DNA from: Candidatus Woesearchaeota archaeon
Lineage (GTDB): Archaea > Nanoarchaeota > Nanoarchaeia > Woesearchaeales > UBA11576
Reading direction: 5' to 3'
Assembly: GCA_013331125.1 (NCBI GenBank)
Contig: DUGW01000112.1
Location: 1-5,654 of the forward strand
DNA length: 5,654 nucleotides
Made by a program: the position numbers and the translations under genes. Positions 1 to 5,654 of this stretch are shown here, piece after piece; within the stretch, counting starts at the first letter, position 1; each line of letters starts with the position of its first letter. Below the pieces are notes generated by a model. That model saw nothing but the letters and a program-made list of their open reading frames with translations, searched no databases and was not told where the DNA came from.

Positions 1-1
1 G

Positions 2-985
2 ATCAACCTTCCTTCCCCGCATTCTGTCTACAGGGATTTCCACCAGCATTCAAGGGATGGCCGTGGTATCCTTGCTGTTGCGTTCACAGATTCCCGCGAT
101 GATGATGCGCGTAACCGTCATATGCTCAGCATGAATTTCTATCGCAACATCCGTGAGAAGCTTCCTCCTGAGATGAGGAGTGTCCTTCGCGGTTCTGAGA
201 GGGTGAACTCTCTCAATGCTGTCGGTTTTGCCCCTCAGCTTTTTCTCTATGTCAAGGCTGTTGAGGTGGGTCATCAGGACGACAGGCCTATCCATGATTA
301 TTATCTTTGGCTTCTCGACGCTGGCACTCCTGAGGGTTGTTCTGTGACATTGCCTTTGTTCGGTATGGACTCAAGTGATGCTCGGCTTGCGTTTGATATC
401 TACTCCGGTACTGATGATAAGTATGAGTCTGTCGCCTTGTTGCGTGACCTTTTCCTGGCTGACATGACTCCTCATGATGACTGTTATAACTGGCCTGCCA
501 TCAGCCGCACTCTTGCCCATCGTCGTAATTCCTCATCTTTCCGCGGTTTCAGTCTTGATGCCTTCCTGGCCAATTATTTTGTCATCGGCAGGCTTCTTGA
601 TCCTGCTTTCGCCGGCTTGGCAGCTGATACCTTTGAGAACACTTACGCCAGGAATATCCTTGCTGAGTATCGCGAGGACCTCCAGGCCATGCAGGGCAGT
701 GTTGGTGACGATCCGACTGTGACTGTCCATTCCCGTGTGAATGTCTCTCTTTTCCAGGGCAATAAGAAGAGGGTGCATGACGCAGAGGGCAATGTCCTTC
801 CTCTTCCTAAGTATTCTCCTGGTCCTGATGATGTCCGTATCAGGCATATCTGTCTTGGCAAGCTTGACAGCCGTCCGAGGGAGATTCTTGTAGACTTCGG
901 TGAGCGCCTTGACCCTGATTTCCATGGTGAGGGGGCAGAGAGGAGGTATTCCTGCAGGCTCAAGATGACCTACACCCCTGAATGA
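2..985 (+). CDS. Unrecognised protein, 3' part (5' end outside the window)
   Basis: The frame is open from the left edge to the TGA at 983-985 (327 residues visible). An ATG occurs at 122, but nothing resembling a Shine-Dalgarno sequence or promoter precedes it. The upstream codons carry the same C/T-ending bias, so the true start is probably left of the window. I do not recognise the family. The visible part is a soluble, mixed alpha/beta-looking sequence rich in Asp, Arg and Tyr, with no signal peptide or membrane segment. Its last third has alternating basic and acidic stretches (for example SLFQGNKKRVHDAEGN and ILVDFGERLDPDFHG) and may form a beta-rich domain. Codon use matches the right-hand + strand gene: nearly all four-fold sites end in C or T. 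No terminator hairpin follows the stop. That it is a real gene is well supported; its function is unknown. Confidence 0.8.
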   Translation: MNLPSPHSVYRDFHQHSRDGRGILAVAFTDSRDDDARNRHMLSMNFYRNIREKLPPEMRSVLRGSERVNSLNAVGFAPQLFLYVKAVEVGHQDDRPIHDYYLWLLDAGTPEGCSVTLPLFGMDSSDARLAFDIYSGTDDKYESVALLRDLFLADMTPHDDCYNWPAISRTLAHRRNSSSFRGFSLDAFLANYFVIGRLLDPAFAGLAADTFENTYARNILAEYREDLQAMQGSVGDDPTVTVHSRVNVSLFQGNKKRVHDAEGNVLPLPKYSPGPDDVRIRHICLGKLDSRPREILVDFGERLDPDFHGEGAERRYSCRLKMTYTPE

Positions 986-1006
986 CCTCAGATAACCCCC
1001 ATAACC

Positions 1007-1014
1007 TTTATATA
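1007..1014 (+). promoter_or_regulatory. Upstream TATA-like element (TTTATATA), possibly secondary
   Basis: This matches an archaeal TATA box, 22 bases after the stop of the left-hand gene. It lies about 70 bases before the small gene's ATG, whereas the other promoters here lie 35-40 bases from their start codons. If it is used, the mRNA would start near 1035-1040 and carry the 1045-1071 inverted repeat as a leader hairpin. The nearer element at 1036-1049 is the better candidate for the main promoter. Confidence 0.35.
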
Positions 1015-1035
1015 CACCCTCTTTCTCCAAATCAC

Positions 1036-1049
1036 TATATTATATATAA
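1036..1049 (+). promoter_or_regulatory. Probable TATA box of the small basic-protein gene
   Basis: An uninterrupted A/T run containing the palindrome TTATATATAA (1040-1049). Its centre is about 37 bases before the ATG at 1082. Transcription should start about 25 bases downstream, near 1070, leaving a leader of some 12 bases that just contains the AGGTGA ribosome binding site. The same TATA-to-start distance recurs at the two divergent genes near 4050-4085, which supports the assignment. Confidence 0.6.
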
Positions 1050-1071
1050 GCCGCCTAGGACGGCTGTTATA
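1045..1071 (+). repeat. Imperfect inverted repeat between TATA box and ribosome binding site
   Basis: The left arm TATAAGCCG (1045-1053) pairs with CGGC (1061-1064) and TTATA (1067-1071). The arms give 9 base pairs, with a two-base bulge (TG, 1065-1066) and a 7-base loop CCTAGGA. The repeat overlaps the end of the TATA box and the expected transcription start. It could be an operator. If transcription begins at the upstream TATA element, it could instead be an mRNA hairpin next to the ribosome binding site. The arms are visible; the role is inference. Confidence 0.5.
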
Positions 1072-1081
1072 GGTGAATATC

Positions 1082-1267
1082 ATGAGCAACAGATACCATA
1101 CGATAAGGCTGCACAAGAAGCGCCCTAAGAAGGGTCCTGCAGCACCTGTTAAGCCTAAGGCTTTCAAGTCAGAGGCATCTGCCAAGAAATGGGCTGATTC
1201 CCATGGCATGAAGGGCTACAAGGTTGAAGCCATCGCTGACAAGAAGTTCAAGCTTAGGGCTAAGTAA
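1082..1267 (+). CDS. Small, highly basic hypothetical protein (61 aa)
   Basis: ATG at 1082 is preferred over the in-frame GTG at 1073, because AGGTGA at 1071-1076 is a good Shine-Dalgarno sequence 5 bases before the ATG and overlaps the GTG. The 61-residue product is about one quarter lysine. Residues 1-26 are a basic, Pro-containing, probably flexible tail (IRLHKKRPKKGPAAPVKPK is within it). Residues 27-60 look like a compact unit: a strand, a helix around SEASAKKWADSHG, then two strands around YKVEAI and KFKLRAK. The composition suggests nucleic acid or ribosome binding, but no catalytic or metal-binding motif is visible. From memory it resembles small hypothetical proteins of DPANN-type archaea; this is unverified. 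It converges with the polymerase-like gene, leaving 7 bases between the two stop codons. It has its own promoter and a likely terminator, so it is probably transcribed alone. Confidence 0.85.
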   Translation: MSNRYHTIRLHKKRPKKGPAAPVKPKAFKSEASAKKWADSHGMKGYKVEAIADKKFKLRAK

Positions 1268-1296
1268 GTCAGTTTTACTGGCTCTTTAATCTTTTT
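1268..1296 (+). terminator. Hairpin plus T-rich tract after the small gene
   Basis: GTCAGT (1268-1273) pairs with ACTGGC (1277-1282), including one G-T pair, around a 3-base TTT loop. A T-rich run, TCTTTAATCTTTTT, follows up to 1296. It starts directly after the small gene's TAA, as expected for transcript termination in archaea or bacteria. It overlaps the last codons of the converging gene, so the T-rich part is also coding on the other strand (KRLKSQ end). The stem is short. Confidence 0.5.
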
Positions 1297-4016
1297 GCTG
1301 ACATCTCTATCTCTTCTTCATCTGCCCTGCCATACGCCAGTCTCTCCCTCAATTCTCTCCATCCCTTCCCTTCCGGCATCAGCACCCTCATCATCTCGTA
1401 AACCACTGATTCATTCTTTGATCCTTTCTTTGTGGTGCTGTACCCGCATATCTTGTCCTGGTAATATCCTGTGCACAGCCTGTATTCTCTTCCGTCTTCT
1501 GTCCTGAACACCTTTCCATCATGACTCACAGGTTTCCGTGTGCCTGTCTCCCTGTCATGCTCGTAGAATCCTTTTCTTGCGTAATCATAACCCAGATATA
1601 CCTGTTCATCGCTTGCTCTCTGTCCTCTCTCATCCTCGACAGCTATGACGAACAGTTCTTCTCCTTTCATCCCTCCCAGCTGTCTTATTATCCTTGCATT
1701 CTCTCTCTTCCTTGATTCGAGAGTCAGGTATTTGATGTCCTCTCTCACCCTCACCCTCCAGATGTAATCGTGTATCTCTCCTTCTCCGCCTGCCAGCTCC
1801 CGTCCTGCGCTTCCGAGATACCTTACTGCCTCTCCGGCATCCTCGAAGCACTTCTCGACGAAGTCTCTCACTATCCTTGTCTTTACTCTCGGCTCTGTCA
1901 CCCTTATCCTTTCGTCAAGTGATCGTGCCTTCTTGCTTGGTATCTTGACTCCTGTCCTTAGTATCATCCCCTGGAACCTGTAGATCGCCCTTCCTCTGCC
2001 GAGTGATATCAGGTCCACAGTCCCTAATTTCCTCATCCCTGTCTTTGCCGCATCTTCATCACTCATCTCTTTCCGCATGAAGAAGTTGTTGCTTGCCTGG
2101 TTCACGAGTCCGTGCTGTGCTACAGTGCCCATCCTCTCGTCTATCCCCTCTACCATGGCCTTCTCCAGTCCTTTGTGGTCTGTCCCGTATTTCGGGAAGA
2201 ACTGTCTTGCATGCCTCTGGTCCCATGCCATCATTGTCAAGTCATATACTGCTTCCCGTGCGAAAGCGTCGAGTATCTCCATGTACATTATCCTCTGCGC
2301 TGCATTGCCTGCCGAATCAAGTCTTTCTTTCAGTTTCCTTATGTTGTCGTATCTTCTCAGTACTGTGTACAGTGCCTCGCTTATCGGTGATCCGTGGTAC
2401 ATCGTCACTCCTCGCACAATCCCTCTGTGGTCTCCTGCGCTCGGTCTCTTTATCCTCTGCAGGGAGTCTGCTATCAGCTCCTGTTTCCTCTGTTTGTATG
2501 CCACGTTTGCCCTTCCTTCTTTCAGCGGCGGCTTCTGCTCGTCAAGCTCTTCCTGGAACATGTCTGTCTGTGCCTTTCTTTTCGGTCTTGGTGGTCTCTC
2601 GTATCTTGTCTGGTCGAATGCCTCCAGGTGTCTTCTCTTCTTGTCTCCGTGTTCTGTCCTTGGCTTCCCGTACTTGTCGAAGTAGACCCTGTCCCACCAT
2701 CTCTTGACGAGTTTTGCAGGCCTGAAGTTCAGTGCTGACTGGAATCCTGTCCCTGTTGCGTATGCTATGAACCTGAGTCTTGGTATCAGGCTGTATGCTA
2801 TCTTCAGCGGCACCTCTGTGTCTTCTTCTGCATACCTGAGTCTCGGTCCTATCTTCTCGACATCTCCTGTCTCGTCGTATTCTGCCCTGCACCTGTCCAG
2901 CTCTTCGTAATTGAGTGATTTGTGGAATGTCAGCTGCTCTATCCTTCTCTCCCCTGCTCCTGGCCGTACGTCTACCTGTTCCATTATCGTGAAGAACTCG
3001 TCCAGCGTCTCTAGTTTCTTGTCTGGCAGGAAGTCATTGTAATATTCTGCAGCTTTGCAGTTGTCCATCTCGAACCTGTCCACTGCCCTGAGTCTCACTC
3101 CCCACTCTCCATGTCCTCTGTCCTCGAGGAAGAATTGTGAATTGTCGATGTTTGCCAGGAATATTCCGTCATTGACTGCCACCATCTCTCTTTTCTTCCT
3201 GATGAATCCCCTTTTCATCAGCTGTCTCCAGTCGTATCCTTGTCCGTTCTGTGTCACAACTGTCGGCATCCCGAGCATCCTTCTTGCTATCTCCAGCCTC
3301 AGCTCCAGCGCGTCTGGCACATGCACATATTCTGCCAGTCTCAGCCCGTAATCATGCTCTGGGTAGTATCCTATGAGTGTGTTCTCTGTCTTCTCTTCTC
3401 TTCCTCTCCGTCGTGATATCGCTACAAGGTCTGTCTCGCTCCTCTCTTCCCACCAGTATACCTGTTCTATGTCCACTGATCCCTGGTCAAGCAGTATCTC
3501 CAGGTCTTCGTTCGGTCTTTCATCGTCTCTTCTTCCGAATGAGTATCCTTTCTTCCTTTCGCGCAGCACTATCCTTGCTCTTCTTTGCCCGAGGTCGAAC
3601 ATTAGTTGGTTGTCCGGGCTGAGGCTCTTGACCTTCTCTTCGAGTCCTGCTGCCTCTTGTTTTATCTTTTCCCGTCGCGCTCTCAGCTCTTTGGCATTTT
3701 CTTTCCCTCTTGCCCTCTCTTCTGCGTATTCTCTCATGCTCATGTGCAGCGTGTTCTGTCCTCTTGCTATCTCCTGCAGTGCTTCTTCCATCTGCAGCCA
3801 GATGTCTGGTCTTCTCAGCACTATGTTTGCGTACTCTGCCGGTTTTATCTCTCTCCCTTCTGTGTCCTGTAAGAATTCGTCTATCGGGAACAGGAATGGT
3901 CCGTATCCTGACTCCCTGTCCCTGAAGTACATGACTAAGAACTTCTCTCCGCCGAGGTTTGTGCCTTCGGCATGTGTGTATAATGCCCTTCTTGTCTCTC
4001 TTTTTAAACCCCCCAA
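1275..4016 (-). CDS. Family B DNA polymerase-like protein, exonuclease motifs kept, polymerase site apparently lost
   Basis: Start: TTG at 4016, with AGGAGGT at 4030-4024 placed 7 bases ahead and a TATA box about 40 bases away. An in-frame TTG at 4049 would lie upstream of the expected transcript start. The product is 913 aa, close to archaeal family B polymerases. Numbering from 4016: residues 1-70 are an N-terminal region and 73-132 a charged, probably coiled-coil helix. The 3'-5' exonuclease-like domain shows Exo I DIE (D182, E184), Exo II NGQGYD (N257-D262) and Exo III YAEED (Y395-D399), with family-like flanking sequence (TVVTQNGQGYDWRQLMKRG). A basic, Pro-rich linker spans about 450-505. 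Where motif A should read DxxSLYP there is GIVRGVTMYHGSPIS (532-546), with no Asp. No DTD motif C is present. Residues about 673-790 resemble the palm end and thumb. Inference: an inactivated polymerase with a possible nuclease or DNA-binding role. Codons end mostly in A/G, unlike its neighbours. Confidence 0.8.
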   Translation of the reverse strand: MGGLKRETRRALYTHAEGTNLGGEKFLVMYFRDRESGYGPFLFPIDEFLQDTEGREIKPAEYANIVLRRPDIWLQMEEALQEIARGQNTLHMSMREYAEERARGKENAKELRARREKIKQEAAGLEEKVKSLSPDNQLMFDLGQRRARIVLRERKKGYSFGRRDDERPNEDLEILLDQGSVDIEQVYWWEERSETDLVAISRRRGREEKTENTLIGYYPEHDYGLRLAEYVHVPDALELRLEIARRMLGMPTVVTQNGQGYDWRQLMKRGFIRKKREMVAVNDGIFLANIDNSQFFLEDRGHGEWGVRLRAVDRFEMDNCKAAEYYNDFLPDKKLETLDEFFTIMEQVDVRPGAGERRIEQLTFHKSLNYEELDRCRAEYDETGDVEKIGPRLRYAEEDTEVPLKIAYSLIPRLRFIAYATGTGFQSALNFRPAKLVKRWWDRVYFDKYGKPRTEHGDKKRRHLEAFDQTRYERPPRPKRKAQTDMFQEELDEQKPPLKEGRANVAYKQRKQELIADSLQRIKRPSAGDHRGIVRGVTMYHGSPISEALYTVLRRYDNIRKLKERLDSAGNAAQRIMYMEILDAFAREAVYDLTMMAWDQRHARQFFPKYGTDHKGLEKAMVEGIDERMGTVAQHGLVNQASNNFFMRKEMSDEDAAKTGMRKLGTVDLISLGRGRAIYRFQGMILRTGVKIPSKKARSLDERIRVTEPRVKTRIVRDFVEKCFEDAGEAVRYLGSAGRELAGGEGEIHDYIWRVRVREDIKYLTLESRKRENARIIRQLGGMKGEELFVIAVEDERGQRASDEQVYLGYDYARKGFYEHDRETGTRKPVSHDGKVFRTEDGREYRLCTGYYQDKICGYSTTKKGSKNESVVYEMMRVLMPEGKGWRELRERLAYGRADEEEIEMSAKRLKSQ

Positions 4017-4017
4017 A

Positions 4018-4048
4018 TGTCCTACCTCCTGCTTATAAGGTAGGGACA
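4018..4048 (-). repeat. Inverted repeat over the transcription start and ribosome binding site of the polymerase-like gene
   Basis: On the + strand TGTCCTACC (4018-4026) is matched by GGTAGGGACA (4039-4048), differing by one extra G, around a 12-base centre that contains CTTATAAG (4032-4039, its last G belonging to the right arm). In the - strand transcript the arms flank and partly include the Shine-Dalgarno sequence AGGAGGT (4030-4024). It lies between the TATA box and the start codon, as the 1045-1071 repeat does at the small gene. An operator bound near the transcription start is the simplest reading. An mRNA hairpin masking the ribosome site is possible only if transcription starts farther upstream. 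Confidence 0.5.
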
Positions 4049-4049
4049 A

Positions 4050-4062
4050 CTTATTTATATTT
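4050..4062 (-). promoter_or_regulatory. TATA box of the polymerase-like gene
   Basis: On the - strand this reads AAATATAAATAAG, an archaeal-type TATA element. Its centre is about 40 bases before the TTG at 4016, placing the transcript start near 4030, just ahead of the AGGAGGT ribosome binding site. It faces away from the + strand promoter 14-20 bases further right, so the region is a compact divergent promoter pair. Confidence 0.6.
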
Positions 4063-4073
4063 CTCTCTTTGTT

Positions 4074-4085
4074 CCTTATATAAGG
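4074..4085 (+). promoter_or_regulatory. TATA box of the right-hand gene, inside a perfect palindrome
   Basis: CCTTATATAAGG is a perfect 12-base palindrome whose core TTATATAA (4076-4083) is an archaeal TATA box. Its centre lies about 34 bases before the ATG at 4114, giving an expected transcript start near 4105 and a leader of roughly 10 bases. Because it is symmetric, it could in principle also drive leftward transcription, though the 4050-4062 element is better placed for that. Confidence 0.6.
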
Positions 4086-4102
4086 GAAGTCATCAAGTCA
4101 AA

Positions 4103-4108
4103 GGGGGT
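4103..4108 (+). promoter_or_regulatory. Ribosome binding site of the right-hand gene (GGGGGT)
   Basis: A G-rich stretch 5 bases before the ATG at 4114 can pair with the 3' end of 16S rRNA. It is less canonical than the AGGTGA and AGGAGGT sites of the other two genes. Together with the TATA distance it fixes 4114 as the start. Confidence 0.55.
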
Positions 4109-4113
4109 CAGTC

Positions 4114-5654
4114 ATGCCGCGTGCAGTCTCATCAGGTAGGAAGCGTACCAATCTGTTCAATTGGGCCCGTATAGAATTCGCTCTCGCTCCTTTCATGCCT
4201 TCGATCCTCTACTTCGGGCATACTTCTATGACCAGGGCTCTTGAGCGTATGCATGCTACCGGTATCTGGTACATGGAGATGCCTCACATCGTCGGCCAGC
4301 TCAAGCCCATACAGGATGCCCACTTCGCTCTCCGTGAGGATATGGAGGATAAGGAGAATTTTCCTCTCTTCCATGGCAAGACCTATGTTGTCCTTCCAGG
4401 CATCTCTGTCGACCAGACTGTGCATGAGCGCGGCATCTTCCCTGAGCATATAGGTTATGACCTTGCGAGTGAGCGCAACCGTCTTTCTTCTGAGATCCTC
4501 CGTCTTGCTGAATCTCTCTATCATCAGTCTCTGCCTCAGTCTGGTATGGGTGAGACCTCTTTCCTCCCTCTCTACAATGAGTTCCTTGATAGCTATCGCT
4601 GGCTCCAGCTCAATGACTTCCTCTTCCCTGCGAGGGTCCAGATGGATCTTCTTCCTCGCGGTCTCCATGCTGTGCTTGATCACGTCTTGGAGGACCTTGC
4701 TGAGTCTGTGAATGATTCTCTCATTGAGCAGCGCAAGACATTGCTCGGCAATACCCGTAAGGCCCTTGATCCTCATCATTTCTATCCTGAGAATTCAAGG
4801 CTTTCTCTTCTCTGTGAGGCTGCAGCCACCCAGGTCATCAATGATTTTGCCCTCACTGTCGTCGAGTCTGAGAAGGCCCATGACATCTACGCTGGCAAGT
4901 ATTGGCATACTATCGAGCAGTGCCGTGCCGGTGTCTATCCTGGTGACGGTGTCATGCGCAGGTTGAAGGATCTTTTCGGCACTGAGGACGGGACTTTTGC
5001 TTCTGTCACCATGGAAGAGATCCATAAGAAGATAACCAAGGTCCTCACCTATGACCGTTGGGTCCTTGCGAATGCTTACGCAACTTTTTTCCGTCTTGCC
5101 CGTCCTGGCCGTGTCGTCCCCTACGCCAAGAAGACATCTTATGTCCAGGGACTGCTTGACATGGTCCATGAGATAGAGCCTCTCGATATAGAGGATATGG
5201 GTATGAAAGGCATCATGCGCAACACTGACATGTCTGTCCTCGGTGAGTGCGATCCTTCTGCTCTCCGTATCCTTGAGAACTTCCTCGCTTTTGAGCTTGA
5301 GGAGTTCCTGTATTCCAAGAGGCGTGTCGATGCCAGTTTCAGTTCCATCTATCCCTCTCAGAGGAGCTATGTTGAGCAGTTCAGCGAGCCTGAGGTGTGC
5401 TCTGATCTTATCACCTGCACTTCTGTGCGTGATTGCAGTACTTCTCGCTGCGCAAAGGCTTTCTTCGACAACCAGTTCACTCTCGACGACATTGTCGACA
5501 TGCTTGCAGGTCTTGGCCGCTCTTATTCCCTCTCTGATGCCAGGCGTCTCTTTGATGAGCTGCGTTTCTCTGATGTCCAGCGCAAGGCCCTGGAGGATGA
5601 TACCTCTGCGGAAAAGTATATCCTTCCTGGTTCTGTGCATCAGGACCTTGCCGC
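4114..5654 (+). CDS. Large unrecognised protein, 5' part (3' end outside the window)
   Basis: ATG at 4114 follows GGGGGT by 5 bases and a TATA box by about 30. The frame then stays open for 513 codons to the right edge with no stop. I do not recognise the family. The visible part looks mostly alpha-helical and soluble, with many amphipathic stretches (for example SERNRLSSEILRLAESLYHQ and LHAVLDHVLEDLAESVNDSL) and no clear membrane segment. Residues 1-12 are basic. Four cysteines at 429, 435, 441 and 446 (C-x5-C-x5-C-x4-C) could bind a metal, but the spacing fits no zinc motif I know. Four-fold codons end almost only in C or T, as in the left-hand gene. Transcribed divergently from the polymerase-like gene, it may be co-regulated with it. 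Long open frames on the opposite strand are codon-bias shadows. Coding status is well supported; function is unknown. Confidence 0.8.
   Translation, partial: MPRAVSSGRKRTNLFNWARIEFALAPFMPSILYFGHTSMTRALERMHATGIWYMEMPHIVGQLKPIQDAHFALREDMEDKENFPLFHGKTYVVLPGISVDQTVHERGIFPEHIGYDLASERNRLSSEILRLAESLYHQSLPQSGMGETSFLPLYNEFLDSYRWLQLNDFLFPARVQMDLLPRGLHAVLDHVLEDLAESVNDSLIEQRKTLLGNTRKALDPHHFYPENSRLSLLCEAAATQVINDFALTVVESEKAHDIYAGKYWHTIEQCRAGVYPGDGVMRRLKDLFGTEDGTFASVTMEEIHKKITKVLTYDRWVLANAYATFFRLARPGRVVPYAKKTSYVQGLLDMVHEIEPLDIEDMGMKGIMRNTDMSVLGECDPSALRILENFLAFELEEFLYSKRRVDASFSSIYPSQRSYVEQFSEPEVCSDLITCTSVRDCSTSRCAKAFFDNQFTLDDIVDMLAGLGRSYSLSDARRLFDELRFSDVQRKALEDDTSAEKYILPGSVHQDLA

Noticed and set aside
533..1030. 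Open frame of 165 codons on the - strand over the left-hand gene.
   Set aside because: Overlaps a + strand frame open for 327 codons with consistent codon bias. It has no promoter or ribosome site of its own, and is explained as a shadow.
1744..1758. Short repeat CTCACCCTCACC in the polymerase-like gene.
   Set aside because: Two 6-base units encoding alternating Arg-Val (RVRVR); explained by the coding sequence.
2160..2195. KYGTDH (residues 609-614 of the polymerase-like protein) as a surviving motif C (YGDTDS).
   Set aside because: Only one Asp remains and the spacing from the motif A position is about half the usual distance. It could be a remnant, but sequence alone cannot show that it is catalytic.
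2540..2580. QTDMFQEE in the linker as a PCNA-interacting (PIP) box.
   Set aside because: The two aromatic residues required at the end of the motif are replaced by Glu.
2077..4038. Several + strand open frames of 80-220 codons (for example 2077-2685, 2093-2707 and 3373-4038).
   Set aside because: They are rich in Ser, Leu, Cys and Pro, as expected from reading the pyrimidine-rich complement of the - strand gene. That gene carries recognisable exonuclease motifs and is continuous over 913 codons.
4014..4049. TTG at 4049 as the start of the polymerase-like gene, adding 11 residues.
   Set aside because: It has no Shine-Dalgarno sequence and touches the TATA box, so it would lie upstream of the expected transcript start. 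TTG at 4016 has AGGAGGT at ideal spacing.
4132..5640. Two long open frames on the - strand (4132-4779 and 4795-5640) opposite the right-hand gene, with protein-like translations.
   Set aside because: They use exactly the same triplets as the + strand gene in reverse, so its C/T-ending bias removes stops opposite it. They are broken by a stop at 4795-4797. The + frame is longer, uninterrupted, and has a TATA box and ribosome binding site.
1..5654. tRNA, rRNA, CRISPR array, insertion sequence or integrase.
   Set aside because: No direct-repeat array, no terminal inverted repeats with a transposase, and no tRNA-like cloverleaf was seen on either strand.

Overview
The window looks archaeal, from a chromosome, an integrated element or a virus. 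AT-rich TATA-type boxes (TTATATAA and similar) lie about 35-40 bases upstream of three chosen start codons. Each of these starts also has a purine-rich Shine-Dalgarno stretch (AGGTGA, AGGAGGT, GGGGGT) 5-7 bases ahead of it. One gene encodes a divergent family B DNA polymerase relative. There are no rRNA, tRNA or housekeeping genes to fix the lineage. The small Lys-rich protein reminds me of hypothetical proteins in DPANN-type archaea, but that is memory and not a search.

Layout. Bases 2-985 (+) are the 3' part of an unrecognised gene running in from the left edge. Bases 986-1081 are a short intergenic region with two TATA-like elements and an inverted repeat. Bases 1082-1267 (+) encode a 61-residue, very basic protein with a likely hairpin/T-tract terminator behind it. 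Bases 1275-4016 (-) are a converging gene for a 913-residue protein. It keeps the three 3'-5' exonuclease motifs of family B DNA polymerases, but I cannot find the catalytic motifs A and C of the polymerase domain. Bases 4017-4113 hold two divergent promoters and a second inverted repeat. Bases 4114-5654 (+) are a long unrecognised gene that runs off the right edge (513 complete codons, no stop).

How it fits together. The small gene and the polymerase-like gene converge with a 7-base gap. The polymerase-like gene and the right-hand gene diverge from a shared promoter region. Only the polymerase-like protein has a readable activity, nuclease or nucleic-acid binding, so the locus may concern replication or repair. 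Nothing in the neighbours proves this.

The most unusual global property is compositional. Wobble positions read on the + strand are mostly C or T whichever way the gene points, so + strand genes use pyrimidine-ending codons and the - strand gene uses purine-ending codons.
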